A DNA stretch of 64,000 nucleotides from Candidatus Contendibacter sp. (GCA_029624675.1 JARSSP010000021.1:1-64000), one strand, 5' to 3'. Shown: positions 39,123 to 48,060, counted from the stretch's first letter. Program-made: numbers and translations. The notes: a model not told the origin generated them from the letters alone.

Positions 39123-39815
39123 TCAGGTGATCCGCGCCAAACTGTGGCGGTTGCCGGTCCAGCGTGACCAGGCCTTGCCCACCTCGTACCAATGCAGGTA
39201 CCAGGCTTCCAGACCGAGCCGCCACAGCGTCCACGGATCGAGGCGCAGGCGCTCCTCGGCGGCGCACGGCGTCGGCCGCAAACCCAGGCCGCGCGCCAGC
39301 GCTTGGCCGCGGGCCAAATGATAACGGCTCGTCACCAGCACGAAGGGCCGCGCGCCATCCCCGCCCAGCAACCGCCGCGCCTGGCGCAGATTGTCGAGCG
39401 TGTTCAAGGACTGGTCCTCGATGAACAGACAGTCTGCTGGAAGGCCCAGCGCGCGGAGAAACTCCCGACCGCGCTGGGCTTCGCTGACGCTGCCCCCGGT
39501 GTAGCCGCCGACCAGCAGAATCCGCCGCCGGGGATCGGTTTGGTGCAGCGCGGCGGCGCGGCGCAGCCGGCGCGCGTAGCCGGGCGCGACCTGGTCGTGG
39601 AGCAGTCGGGCGCCCAGCACCACCACCCAGTCCCCTTCCATTCCGGCAACTGGCGTATCCCGCGCGATGCGCCAGACCCGACGCAGTAACCACAACCCGC
39701 TCAAACCCAGAGTCGCCAGCAACAACAGATTCGACAGCGCCAGCATCGCCAGGCCGTCCCAGCCCATGCCCAGTTGCCGGGCGAAGCGCCGGGACGCCGT
39801 CGCTTCCGCCTTCAT
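39123..39815 (-). CDS. ElyC/SanA/YdcF family protein
   Basis: I chose the ATG at 39815, which has a strong GGAGGA site and overlaps the previous stop (ATGA); the product is 230 residues. One N-terminal membrane segment (LAMLALSNLLLLATLGLSGLWLL) precedes the DUF218 domain with VVVLGARL, GGYTGGSVSEAQ and FVLVTSRYHLARG. In E. coli ElyC and SanA affect envelope polymer synthesis, but the enzyme activity is unclear. Its presence inside the polyene operon is not part of the canonical set. Confidence 0.85.
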   Translation of the reverse strand: MKAEATASRRFARQLGMGWDGLAMLALSNLLLLATLGLSGLWLLRRVWRIARDTPVAGMEGDWVVVLGARLLHDQVAPGYARRLRRAAALHQTDPRRRILLVGGYTGGSVSEAQRGREFLRALGLPADCLFIEDQSLNTLDNLRQARRLLGGDGARPFVLVTSRYHLARGQALARGLGLRPTPCAAEERLRLDPWTLWRLGLEAWYLHWYEVGKAWSRWTGNRHSLARIT

Positions 39816-40708
39816 GCGTCCTCCTCCCAGTAATCGTAGAAATTGAACCAGTTGTAGGGCGCCAGACGGGCGTAATGCTCCAGCCGGTCGGCGTAGCGCT
39901 GAACCCAGACGGCCAGTTGTTCCTGGCGTCGGCGCCGATCCAGCGCGATCCGTTCCGCCAATCGTTCGAAATGGATTTCGTAGCGATGGCCGCCGCGATA
40001 TAGACCGAAGAACAGGATCACCGGACAATCCGCCAGTGCCGCCAACAGCAATGGTCCGGCGGGAAACGCCGTCTCTCGGCCGAAAAAGCGGACGCGCACC
40101 GTTCTTTCACCCACCGTCACCCGATCGCCCAGTACACCGACCATATAACCCTGCGCCACGTTCTCCTGAACCCGGAGCAGGGTGTCCGGCCCGCCGATGG
40201 GAAGGATGGCCTGGGCCAGATCGGGATTCAGCGCGTTGAGAAACCCGGTGATATCCCGGTTATGGCCGGTATTCATCAGGATTTTAATGGGGAAATGCCG
40301 CAGGGTGACGCCAATCGCCCGCAGGACCTCGAAGCTGCCCAAATGCGACCCCAGCAGAACGCAACCCTGCCCGGACGCCGCCTGTTCCACAACCCACCGG
40401 TCACCGAAAATCTCGATATCGAACGGCCGCAATCGTCCGGTCAGGAAATACACTCGATCCAAAATGGTCGCGGCGAAACAATGGATGTGGCGAAATAACT
40501 CCCGCCAACCCGGCTCGCGGCCCAGCACCCGCCCCAGGAACAACCAAGACCCATGCCGCGCCGCCGGGGCGGTCGCCAGGAAATATAGAGTGATGGGATA
40601 CAGCAAAGCGCGGCCCACCGGCCGGCCGATCCGCAGGGCGATCCACAGAATAAGCCGCAGCACCAGCGGATTACCCCGTTCTGGCAGCCGCGCCCAATCT
40701 TGGCTCAT
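39812..40708 (-). CDS. LpxL/HtrB-like acyltransferase
   Basis: The 298-residue protein has a hydrophobic N-terminus and the catalytic HxxxxE motif in LLGSHLGSFEVLRA (near residue 120), followed by GDRVTVGERTVRVRFFGR. LpxL-family enzymes transfer acyl chains from ACP to lipid; in polyene clusters this protein is the candidate for moving the finished polyene onto a lipid headgroup. Start and stop overlap both neighbours by four bases. Confidence 0.87.
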   Translation of the reverse strand: MSQDWARLPERGNPLVLRLILWIALRIGRPVGRALLYPITLYFLATAPAARHGSWLFLGRVLGREPGWRELFRHIHCFAATILDRVYFLTGRLRPFDIEIFGDRWVVEQAASGQGCVLLGSHLGSFEVLRAIGVTLRHFPIKILMNTGHNRDITGFLNALNPDLAQAILPIGGPDTLLRVQENVAQGYMVGVLGDRVTVGERTVRVRFFGRETAFPAGPLLLAALADCPVILFFGLYRGGHRYEIHFERLAERIALDRRRRQEQLAVWVQRYADRLEHYARLAPYNWFNFYDYWEEDA

Positions 40709-41625
40709 GCGGCGCGTCCCGCCCGGGGCGTGGCCGTGGCGGCGCCCCGGTAGTTCATCACTTTGTCCGTGCCGTTTTCGATCAGCAGGACACCCGAGTC
40801 CAACGGCGGATTGCGCTCGCTCGATAACACCGCGGGATCCGCCTGCTCCAGCAACCGATCCAGGCGCACGAAATGAAAGCCGCGCGCGCGCAAGCGATCA
40901 ATCGTCAGTTGCGCGGTCGTGAGCGCCTGCCGAGGTTTTAAACACAGCGTTCCGTAATAAAGCTCGTGCAGCAGGATGATCGAGCCGTTGCGCGCCCGGC
41001 GAGCGACCCGCGCCGCGATGCGCTCGGGATGGCGGTAAAAGCCTTCGAGGCCCCGCACGTCCCAGGCAACATTACAAAGCTGCAATCTTTGCAACACATC
41101 AGCCAAATGTGGGCGGGATATCCCGGCCGGCATCCGCGCGAAACGTGGCGGCTGCCCCAGGATATCGGCGAGAGTCCGGTTGGCCACCTCGAATTCGGCG
41201 AATAATCGCTCGGCGGGCGAAACGGTCCAGCCATACCCGTGTCGGTCGGAATGATTGCCAATCAGGTGACCGTCCGCGGCCGCGCACGCAACCAGATCCG
41301 GGTAGCGACGCGCCGCTTCACCCACGAAAAAAAACGCGGCGGATATCCGCTCGCGGCGCAACAACTCCAGCAATAACGGCGTGGTGGTCGGATCGGGGCC
41401 ATCGTCGAAAGTCAACGCCACCCATGGTCGGCTGGCCGATCCGCGCCGCGCCGCGCGCAGATAGAAATCCAGGCGGGGCATCAGCGAACCCGCAACCAGG
41501 ACCACGACATAACAGCCGCCCAAACCGATCATGGCATAGGCTTGGCGCCAATCGGGCGTCGCCAGCGCCAAGATCAACCCCAGCGCGACCAACACGCACA
41601 CGGTACTCCATGCAAACCGGCTCAT
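40705..41625 (-). CDS. polysaccharide deacetylase (NodB family)
   Basis: The 306-residue protein has two membrane segments at the N-terminus and a NodB catalytic domain: TFDDGPDP near residue 73 (catalytic and metal aspartates), HSDRH (H-x3-H metal site), and later SIILLHE. It probably removes acetyl groups from a glycan or sugar headgroup at the envelope. It overlaps the acyltransferase gene by four bases. A deacetylase is not a standard member of aryl-polyene clusters; it may unmask an amine for acylation. Confidence 0.88.
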   Translation of the reverse strand: MSRFAWSTVCVLVALGLILALATPDWRQAYAMIGLGGCYVVVLVAGSLMPRLDFYLRAARRGSASRPWVALTFDDGPDPTTTPLLLELLRRERISAAFFFVGEAARRYPDLVACAAADGHLIGNHSDRHGYGWTVSPAERLFAEFEVANRTLADILGQPPRFARMPAGISRPHLADVLQRLQLCNVAWDVRGLEGFYRHPERIAARVARRARNGSIILLHELYYGTLCLKPRQALTTAQLTIDRLRARGFHFVRLDRLLEQADPAVLSSERNPPLDSGVLLIENGTDKVMNYRGAATATPRAGRAA

Positions 41626-41710
41626 TAGTTACGTATTGAATACAGTGACGACAAAAATCCCATTTTTCCCGGTCCGGCGCGGAAACGATTCTCCGAATTC
41701 CAACCGGTCC

Positions 41711-41980
41711 TCAGCGGGTACGCTGTTGCGTGATGTGCTGGCTCAGCGCCCGCAACGAAGCGAAAATTCGCCGGTTGTCCTTGTCCTCGGAGCGCAGTTG
41801 AAAACCGTAGGTTTTCGAAATCGCCAGTGCCAACTCCAGTGCGTCGATGGAATCCAAGCCCAGGCCCTCGCCGAACAAGGGCCGCTCCGGCCCGATGTCT
41901 TCCGGTTGGACATCTTCTAGATGTAGGGTCTCAACCAACAGTCGAGCCACCTCCAACTCGAATGGTGAGAGAGCTTCCAT
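41711..41980 (-). CDS. acyl carrier protein, aryl-polyene cluster
   Basis: The 89-residue protein has the 4'-phosphopantetheine attachment motif LGLDSIDALEL with S44. It is the likely carrier of the aryl starter and the growing polyene. Canonical E. coli clusters have two carrier proteins; I find only this one. It is the first gene of the long minus-strand run and faces the divergent chorismatase gene across a 224-base spacer. Confidence 0.92.
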   Translation of the reverse strand: MEALSPFELEVARLLVETLHLEDVQPEDIGPERPLFGEGLGLDSIDALELALAISKTYGFQLRSEDKDNRRIFASLRALSQHITQQRTR

Positions 41981-42204
41981 GGGTAACCTCGTGTTTTAAG
42001 GATGAGATGGGATGGGATATCAACGCGCGGCGATGCTATCGGCTTCTGCGAATTTGCCTTTAAACTATATCATGTCCCATGGCCAAAGCTCGTAACGCCG
42101 AGTTCACCGCGCATGCCCACCGAATCCCCTTCCCCATCGCCTGAACTAGCCGCCCCGTTCCACCGTCCCGCGTTGGATCGATCCAATTCACGCAATCCCA
42201 CCGC

Positions 42205-43203
42205 ATGACGCCCTTCACCGTTTTTTACCGCGACGCCGCGTCAGCGGACGATTGGCTGAACGATGACCGTTTGCTGGCGCTGCTCCAGTTTGGCTCGCCA
42301 GTCGCTCCCTCCGCCGACCCGCGGATTTGCGCCGTTCCCTTGCCGGAGTTGGATGGTGCAACCACCGAGGTTTGGCTCGGCGCGCGCCCGGCGCGGATCG
42401 GCGTTCTGGATGGCGTGCATTACGCGGATAGCGGCGACGTCCTGTTCCTGCATCTTTGCCTGGGTGAATCGGCTCCGGGCACCTTGAGTTCCTTGACCAT
42501 CGCCGCCTACCAACGGTTGCTCGCGGCGGCCCGCGCTCGGGGCTATCCACATCCGCTGCGAATCTGGAATTATTTTCCCGCCATTAACCAGAGGATTGAT
42601 GGTCTGGAGCGGTATCGGGCGTTCTGCGTGGGCCGACAAGCGGCCTTGCGGGCGGAACGGATGGAACTGGAAACCCATTTGCCGGCGGCATCCGCCATCG
42701 GAACCCGCGACCCTGGCCTGCGGCTGTACGCCCTGGCCGCCCAGGAAACCGGCTGGCAAATCGAAAATCCTCGCCAGGTCAGCGCCTTTCATTACCCGAC
42801 TCAGTATGGCCCACAAAGCCCTTCGTTCTCGCGGGCCATCCTCAAGCACTGGGGGGAGCGGGATGATCATCTCTACATTTCCGGCACCGCCAGCGTGGTC
42901 GGCCACGCCAGCCAGCATCTTGATCTGATGGCGCAACTGGACGAAACCCTGCTGAACCTGGAGGCGCTGATCGCCCAGGCCAACCAGCGGACCTCGGCAC
43001 CACTGCGTCCCGCGCTGCTCCGGGTGTACGTCCGGCCCGACATCGATCCAGGGCCGGCGCGCGGACGAATCGCCCAGATGTTCGGGCCGGATACCCCGCT
43101 GCTTTTCCTGCGCGCCGATATCTGCCGCCGGGAACTGCTGATTGAAATCGAAGGGTTGGCGACCAGCGCCACCGCCCGCCACCACCAGGGACCCCCGCCG
43201 TGA
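42205..43203 (+). CDS. chorismatase (XanB2/FkbO-Hyg5 family)
   Basis: The 332-residue protein matches the chorismate-cleaving family of XanB2, FkbO and Hyg5 (formerly pteridine-dependent deoxygenase-like). Visible blocks are LRIWNYFPAINQ, GLERYRAFCVGR, FHYPTQYGPQSPSFSRA and ISGTASVVGHASQH. In Xanthomonas XanB2 makes 3- and 4-hydroxybenzoate for xanthomonadin and ubiquinone. Here it likely supplies the aryl starter, replacing the tyrosine ammonia-lyase route. It is translationally coupled to the methyltransferase gene (GTGA). Confidence 0.9.
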   Translation: MTPFTVFYRDAASADDWLNDDRLLALLQFGSPVAPSADPRICAVPLPELDGATTEVWLGARPARIGVLDGVHYADSGDVLFLHLCLGESAPGTLSSLTIAAYQRLLAAARARGYPHPLRIWNYFPAINQRIDGLERYRAFCVGRQAALRAERMELETHLPAASAIGTRDPGLRLYALAAQETGWQIENPRQVSAFHYPTQYGPQSPSFSRAILKHWGERDDHLYISGTASVVGHASQHLDLMAQLDETLLNLEALIAQANQRTSAPLRPALLRVYVRPDIDPGPARGRIAQMFGPDTPLLFLRADICRRELLIEIEGLATSATARHHQGPPP

Positions 43204-43967
43204 AACCCGACCAGCCGCTCGAACCGCATCCAGTATTGCCGGACTACTACCCCGATCTGGCGCAACGGCCGGCCTTCGTGCGCGGGCTGTTCGACCGCAC
43301 CGCCCGCCACTACGATCACGTCAACCGGCTGCTGTCGTTCGGCTCCGGCGGTTGGTATCGCCGCCGGACGCTGCTGCGGGTGGGATTGCGCCCCGGCATG
43401 ACCGTGCTCGATGTCGCCATCGGCACTGGACTGGTGGCGCGACAGGCGCTGGCCATCACCGGCGACCCACAAGCCGTAATCGGGTTGGATATCAGCGCCG
43501 GGATGTTGGCCGAAGTGCGTCGGCTGTTGGGTATTCCGCTGATGCAGGGCCTGATGGAGCAGTTGCCGGTCGCCGACGCCTGTTGCGATCTGGTCAGCAT
43601 GGGCTACGCCCTGCGCCACGTCGCCGATCTCAATGTCACCTTCCGTGAATTTCATCGGGTGTTGCGGCCAGGCGGCGTGCTGCTGATTCTGGAAATCACC
43701 CGGCCCGCCCATCCGGTCAAGCGCGCCCTGCTCAAGTTCTACCTGGGGCGGCTGGTGCCCCTGCTCGGCTGGCTGACCACCGGCCAGCGAGACCTGCGAA
43801 CCCTGATGCGTTATTACTGGGATACCATCGAGAACTGCGTTCCCCCCGAGGCTATCCTCCAGGCGATTCGTGACGCCGGCTTCGACGAAGCGGGCTGCGA
43901 TGTGGAGCTTGATCTGTTCCGCGCCTACTTCGGGCGCAAGGGTGCCGCCGAACCGGCGGTCGGCTAG
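43200..43967 (+). CDS. class I SAM-dependent methyltransferase (UbiE/MenG-like)
   Basis: The 255-residue product has LFDRTARHYDHVNRLLSFG at the N-terminus and the SAM loop VLDVAIGTGLVARQAL. PVADACCDLVSMGYALRHV and LRPGGVLLILEITRP follow; the order resembles UbiE. The GTG start overlaps the chorismatase stop. In this context it may methylate the aryl head of the polyene. It is less likely to be the housekeeping UbiE, since it lies inside a polyene cluster, but this is not proven. Confidence 0.85.
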   Translation: MKPDQPLEPHPVLPDYYPDLAQRPAFVRGLFDRTARHYDHVNRLLSFGSGGWYRRRTLLRVGLRPGMTVLDVAIGTGLVARQALAITGDPQAVIGLDISAGMLAEVRRLLGIPLMQGLMEQLPVADACCDLVSMGYALRHVADLNVTFREFHRVLRPGGVLLILEITRPAHPVKRALLKFYLGRLVPLLGWLTTGQRDLRTLMRYYWDTIENCVPPEAILQAIRDAGFDEAGCDVELDLFRAYFGRKGAAEPAVG

Positions 43968-44317
43968 TCCTCGACGTGGGCGACGGTCAAACAACCCTGC
44001 GCGAGCGTCTGACCGTCGTCCCGGACGCACTCGAACCGAACGCCGCGGCCGCCGGACTCCACGAACCGGATGGTGAACGGCTGTCCTGGCCGCAACGGCG
44101 CCAGAAACTTCACCACCGGCATTCCAACCACCCGGCTCTCCGGCCGCCAATCCTCGAACGCCCGCATCACCTCCTCCAAAATCACCACACCTGGCACAAT
44201 CGGATTATCGGGGAAATGTCCCGTCAAGCTAGGATGATCGGCGCCGATCATGTGGCGTCCGATAGGATTTGAAAACGGCTGGGAGAGAGCGATGAATCGC
44301 GGCGATTCAAAATTCAT
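43964..44317 (-). CDS. FabZ-like hotdog 3-hydroxyacyl-ACP dehydratase (ApeI-like)
   Basis: The 117-residue protein has GHFPDNPIVPGVVILEEVM, the catalytic FabZ/FabA motif with its histidine and the nearby glutamate. It overlaps the upstream ligase by 11 bases and the convergent methyltransferase by four bases. It is probably a second dehydratase of the polyene pathway, beside the ApeP-like one at 38660. Confidence 0.87.
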   Translation of the reverse strand: MNFESPRFIALSQPFSNPIGRHMIGADHPSLTGHFPDNPIVPGVVILEEVMRAFEDWRPESRVVGMPVVKFLAPLRPGQPFTIRFVESGGRGVRFECVRDDGQTLAQGCLTVAHVED

Positions 44318-45623
44318 GGGTGATCAGAGAGGGGTGGGCAGCGGCGATCAAGGCCAGCAGGGCGGCGCGCGTCACCTTGCCGGTCGCGTTGCGCGGCAGC
44401 GCGTCCACCTTGACGAGAGGTCGGGGCAGAAACACCGGATCAAGCCGTTCGACCAAGGCGGAAAGCAATTGTCGTTCGTCCAGCCCAGGCGCGACCACCA
44501 CGGCTAGCAACCGCCGAACTTCGGTTCCCGCCGCGTCCGGCATCACGAAAACACCCTCCACCACACCCTCAATGGCGTTGAGTTGATGGTTCAGATATCC
44601 CAGCGAAGTGCGCTTACCGGCGATATTAACCAGGTCTTCCCGGCGACCGAGCAGCTTGAAGTCGGTTGGGCCACATTCCTCGATGACATCGTTCAAGGCA
44701 ACCGGCTCCGGCAGGTGGGCGCCGGACAGGCAGCCGTCGCGCAATTGAAACCCATCGTACAACCGCCAGCGGTCACCGTCCAAGGTGCGGCGACTGGCAA
44801 TGGAACCAGCCTCGGTGCAGCCGTAGATTTCCAGCACTGGCGCGGCAAACGCGGTCTCGGCCTGGGCGGCCAGCGTGGAAGACAGAGGAGCGGTCGCCGA
44901 GATCAGGAAAGTCAGTCGTGGCCAGCGCAAATCCGCCCTGACACAGGCATGAAGATGAACCGGCGTGGTCACCAGCACGCGCGGCGGTGGCACGGCGTCC
45001 AGCGCGACGCGCACATCGTCCGGGAAGAACGGTCGCCCGCCATGAACGCTGGCCCCACTGACCAGTGGGGCCATGATCGAAGTTTCCAGGCCGTACATGT
45101 GCTGCGGCGGCACGGTCGCCACGATCGTCATGCCCGACGCGAAGCCAAACCGTTGCCGCGCCTGGGCCGCGCCGCTGATCAATTCACTCCAGGTTTTGAC
45201 GTTGGGTTTGGCGCGGCCGGTGCTGCCCGAGGTGAAGGCGATGGCCATGGCCTGCTCGGCTGGCAGTTCGGGCGTGGCGGGAACGGATTCGGCGATCCCA
45301 TCCGGCACGAGCCACGAATCGAGGTCGTCATCCGTGATCCGGGTACTATCGGGATAATCCTCGACCAATTGGCGCAGGTGCAGGCTGGCGCGGCTGGACG
45401 GTAGAAGGTTGGTCTGACCATTGACGCCCACGGCGGCGAACGCGACCAGAAACCGATAGCGGTCCTCGCACAGATTAAGGATAAAGCGCGCGGGTGGCAG
45501 ACGGCGAGCGACCTTGGCGACATGGCGCAAGAAGTTCACGCGGCTGATAGGCTGGCCATGTTGCCAGGCGATGGGCGTATTCGGCGCGGCGCGCGCAAGC
45601 AGAGGGAATGGGGCTGGTATCAT
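44307..45623 (-). CDS. AMP-dependent acyl-activating ligase, aryl-polyene cluster
   Basis: I chose the ATG at 45623 over a TTG three codons upstream; the product is 438 residues. It has the AMP-binding loop AFTSGSTGRAKPN, EIYGCTEAG, and the C-terminal PRNATGKVTR with the catalytic lysine. It likely activates the hydroxybenzoate starter and loads it on the ACP. It is short for the ANL superfamily but keeps both subdomains. It leads a separate minus-strand pair with the FabZ-like gene. Confidence 0.9.
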   Translation of the reverse strand: MIPAPFPLLARAAPNTPIAWQHGQPISRVNFLRHVAKVARRLPPARFILNLCEDRYRFLVAFAAVGVNGQTNLLPSSRASLHLRQLVEDYPDSTRITDDDLDSWLVPDGIAESVPATPELPAEQAMAIAFTSGSTGRAKPNVKTWSELISGAAQARQRFGFASGMTIVATVPPQHMYGLETSIMAPLVSGASVHGGRPFFPDDVRVALDAVPPPRVLVTTPVHLHACVRADLRWPRLTFLISATAPLSSTLAAQAETAFAAPVLEIYGCTEAGSIASRRTLDGDRWRLYDGFQLRDGCLSGAHLPEPVALNDVIEECGPTDFKLLGRREDLVNIAGKRTSLGYLNHQLNAIEGVVEGVFVMPDAAGTEVRRLLAVVVAPGLDERQLLSALVERLDPVFLPRPLVKVDALPRNATGKVTRAALLALIAAAHPSLITHEF

Positions 45624-45703
45624 GGCTTGCAAATTTAGCAGAATTTAGAATCGCTTCACGCCGACCGTCCGCTACCCTAAAGCCTAAAGAAGGGAAATTC
45701 GCA

Positions 45704-46495
45704 GTGAGCCGCATCACCCTAACACCAGAATTGCAACACGAATATCAGCACCTGTTCGCCACCTGCGCGATTCGCTTGGAACGGGTCGCCGAGGTGGAGG
45801 AACGGGTAGACGCCATCATGGCCGACCGCGATCGCTACTGGACGGTGGGCCAGCGGCTGAGCATACCCTGGTTTGTGGCGGCGGCGCTGCACGAAGTCGA
45901 CGCCGGCCGCGATTTTACCGTGCATTTGCATAATGGCGACCCGCTGACCGAGCGCACCCGCCACCTGCCGGATGGTCGGCCGGCTGAAGGCGAACCACCG
46001 TTCACCTGGGAGGATAGCGCCACCGACGCGCTGTGTTTGCACCACTTCGATCAGTGGTTGGACTGGAGCATCGCCGGTGTGCTGTTCAAGCTGGAAGGCC
46101 ATGGCGGCTGGAACTACCGACTGCATCACCCAGAAGTGCCATCGCCTTATTTATGGAACTATTCCACCCATTACCAAAAAGGCAAATACGTCACCGACGA
46201 CGTTTGGAACGAAACCGCCGTCGCCCAACGTTGCGGCGCGGCGGTGTTGCTGCGACGACTGGCGGAGCGGGATTTGATCGAGTTCGCCGCCCATGGCAAA
46301 TCCGCTCCCGGACTGCTACGCTACACCGAAACGGAAAGCTCGCCTGGGGTCAAGGCACTACAACGATTCTTGAATACCATGCCTGGAATTTATCTGAAGG
46401 TGGACGGCTTGGCCGGTCCACGAACCTCAAGTGCGTTTCACAGGCTGACCGGACTGTATTTGTTGGGTGATCCACGCGATCCCGATCTTCATTGA
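45704..46495 (+). CDS. muramidase-like peptidoglycan hydrolase
   Basis: The GTG at 45704 has AAGGG nine bases upstream and gives 263 residues; the frame is open further upstream, to 45608, but that part resembles spacer. WFVAAALHEVDAG, FTVHLHNGDPLTERT, PFTWEDSATDAL and SPYLWNYSTHYQKGKYV resemble a lysozyme-like family, and the E in LHEVDAG is the candidate catalytic acid. A possible peptidoglycan-binding segment lies at the C-terminus (VKALQRFLNTMPGIYLKVDG). No signal peptide is obvious. It is divergent from the polyene ligase. Confidence 0.7.
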   Translation: MSRITLTPELQHEYQHLFATCAIRLERVAEVEERVDAIMADRDRYWTVGQRLSIPWFVAAALHEVDAGRDFTVHLHNGDPLTERTRHLPDGRPAEGEPPFTWEDSATDALCLHHFDQWLDWSIAGVLFKLEGHGGWNYRLHHPEVPSPYLWNYSTHYQKGKYVTDDVWNETAVAQRCGAAVLLRRLAERDLIEFAAHGKSAPGLLRYTETESSPGVKALQRFLNTMPGIYLKVDGLAGPRTSSAFHRLTGLYLLGDPRDPDLH

Positions 46496-46591
46496 TCCCG
46501 TCGACGTCTGGACTAGTCCCAGTTCGGCCCAAAAATCCAAAATCTGGACGACATGGTTTGTGAAATGCTCCGGGTTTGTTGTCATAATCAG

Positions 46592-46614
46592 AAAAACAAC
46601 AATTAGTTGTTTTT
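46592..46614. promoter_or_regulatory. AT-rich palindrome upstream of the first porin
   Basis: AAAAACAAC and GTTGTTTTT form a perfect 9-bp inverted repeat with a 5-base AATTA spacer, followed by more T. It may terminate the muramidase gene transcript or be an operator for the porin. A second, smaller repeat (GTTGT / ACAAC, 46716-46731) lies in the porin leader. Confidence 0.45.
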
Positions 46615-46657
46615 TTATAACAAAACGAATATTTTGTGTTTTTTTTGAAAATATCAG

Positions 46658-46686
46658 TTGCGTTTCCGCTTCAGAATGCGTATAAA
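46658..46686 (+). promoter_or_regulatory. predicted promoter of the first porin
   Basis: TTGCGT (46658-46663) and TATAAA (46681-46686) are separated by 17 bases. The region is AT-rich compared with the genome. The predicted start lies about 60 bases before the porin ATG. Confidence 0.55.
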
Positions 46687-46751
46687 TTTACCCCATGAGT
46701 TGCGAATGCCCTTTTGTTGTGTAAATACAACACAAACCTAGGAGTTCAGTC

Positions 46752-47900
46752 ATGAAAAAGTCTGCTCTTGCGCTGGCCGTTGCCGCTGCGCTGGTTGGTT
46801 TCGGTTCCGCCGCCCACGCCGACACGACCCTGTATGGTTCCGCCCGGGTGTCGGTCGATTACAGCGATTTCAACTCCGACTATGCTCGGGCACCCGATGG
46901 TTCGCTGGTTCGAATCAGAGCCGGCAGCGATTCGTGGGACGTGTTTAACAATGCCTCCCGCCTGGGCGTGCGGGGCGAGGAAGATCTGGGTGGCGGCTTG
47001 AGCGCCATCTATCAATACGAGTTTGGCGTGGACGTCACCGAAGGCGGCAACCTGAACAGCAACCGCCCGAAGTGGGTCGGTCTGAAGGGTTCGAGCTGGG
47101 GTTCGCTGACCATCGGCACCCAGTGGACTCCCTACTACAACGTGATGGGTATCGCCGATATCTTCAACAGCAGCAAGGTGTTCAGCAGCAACAGCATCTA
47201 TCTGGGCAATACCTTCGGCACCCGCATGGATAACAGCCTGATCTACACCACGCCCAACTGGAGCGGCTTCAGCGCCCAGGCGATGTTGGTGATGAACGGC
47301 CAGTGCCCACCCGCCGATCCGCAGGTGCCCACGGAACTTCGCTACGGTACGGCGTGCGGCAGCACTCGCGTCCAAGGTGAGACCAATCTGGTCCCCGCTA
47401 ATCTTTCCGACAGCATCGACATGTGGGGCATTTCGGCCTCCTACAAGAATGGGCCGTTCTTCGCGGGTGGCACCTACATGGCGCTTGAGGGTCCCGGCTT
47501 TGATGATTTCTTCACCTTGCCCACTTGGGACGGTGAACAATATGGCTTGGCGTTTGGCTATAACGCGGGCCCCTTCGCCGTTACCCTCAACTGGGAACGC
47601 GGTGATGTCAACACTCAGTACGTCGGCCAGACCGACAACTTTTATCTGACCGGTCAGTACACCTTTGGCAACAACATCATCCGGGCTGCCTATGGCTACA
47701 TGAGCCCCGACGATGGGCAGCTCTTCCTTGCCAATGGGAATATCGTCACGCAAAGCGACATCAACAACTGGGTACTGGGCTATCAGTACAACTTCAGCAA
47801 GCGCACCCGGGTTTGGGTTGAATACATCGGCCAGGATGTTGACTCTGAGTTGGTTGGCAGCAGGCAAACCGTCTCCATCGGTACTCGCGTCGACTTCTGA
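46752..47900 (+). CDS. outer membrane porin
   Basis: The 382-residue protein has a signal peptide (MKKSALALAVAAALVGFGSAAHA) and then a general Gram-negative porin beta-barrel: DTTLYGSARVSVDYSDF, SRLGVRGEEDLGGGLSAIYQYEFG, WVGLKGSSWGSLTIG. It ends in a terminal phenylalanine (GTRVDF), as barrel assembly requires. It probably forms a trimeric pore for small solutes. A close paralogue lies 267 bases downstream. It has its own promoter and terminator. Confidence 0.93.
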   Translation: MKKSALALAVAAALVGFGSAAHADTTLYGSARVSVDYSDFNSDYARAPDGSLVRIRAGSDSWDVFNNASRLGVRGEEDLGGGLSAIYQYEFGVDVTEGGNLNSNRPKWVGLKGSSWGSLTIGTQWTPYYNVMGIADIFNSSKVFSSNSIYLGNTFGTRMDNSLIYTTPNWSGFSAQAMLVMNGQCPPADPQVPTELRYGTACGSTRVQGETNLVPANLSDSIDMWGISASYKNGPFFAGGTYMALEGPGFDDFFTLPTWDGEQYGLAFGYNAGPFAVTLNWERGDVNTQYVGQTDNFYLTGQYTFGNNIIRAAYGYMSPDDGQLFLANGNIVTQSDINNWVLGYQYNFSKRTRVWVEYIGQDVDSELVGSRQTVSIGTRVDF

Positions 47901-47928
47901 TTTAGACGCCTGAGTCCGCTTCAAACCA

Positions 47929-47958
47929 ACGGACGCCTTCGGGCGTCCGTTTTCTTTT
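47929..47958 (+). terminator. rho-independent terminator after the first porin
   Basis: A 9-bp stem ACGGACGCC / GGCGTCCGT closes on a TTCG tetraloop and is followed by TTTCTTTT. This is a strong terminator 28 bases after the porin stop. Confidence 0.93.
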
Positions 47959-48031
47959 CGGTTCCGGTTTCCTTGCTTTCGTGCCATGCCGTTGTATCGA
48001 AACCAAAAGTTGTATCTTTTATAAAAAATAG

Positions 48032-48060
48032 TTGCTTTTTTGCCGTAATAAGTATATAAA
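48032..48060 (+). promoter_or_regulatory. predicted promoter of the second porin
   Basis: TTGCTT (48032-48037) and TATAAA (48055-48060) are 17 bases apart, the same layout as at the first porin. Two copies of GTTGTATC (47991 and 48009) lie just upstream at 18-base spacing and may be operator half-sites. Confidence 0.5.

Noticed and set aside
42066..42071. TATATC as -10 box of the chorismatase gene
   Set aside because: No -35 box at a suitable distance was found, so I did not call a promoter in the divergent spacer.
45608..45703. Longer start for the muramidase-like gene
   Set aside because: The first 32 codons run through the ligase promoter spacer and lack a ribosome binding site, whereas GTG 45704 has one.
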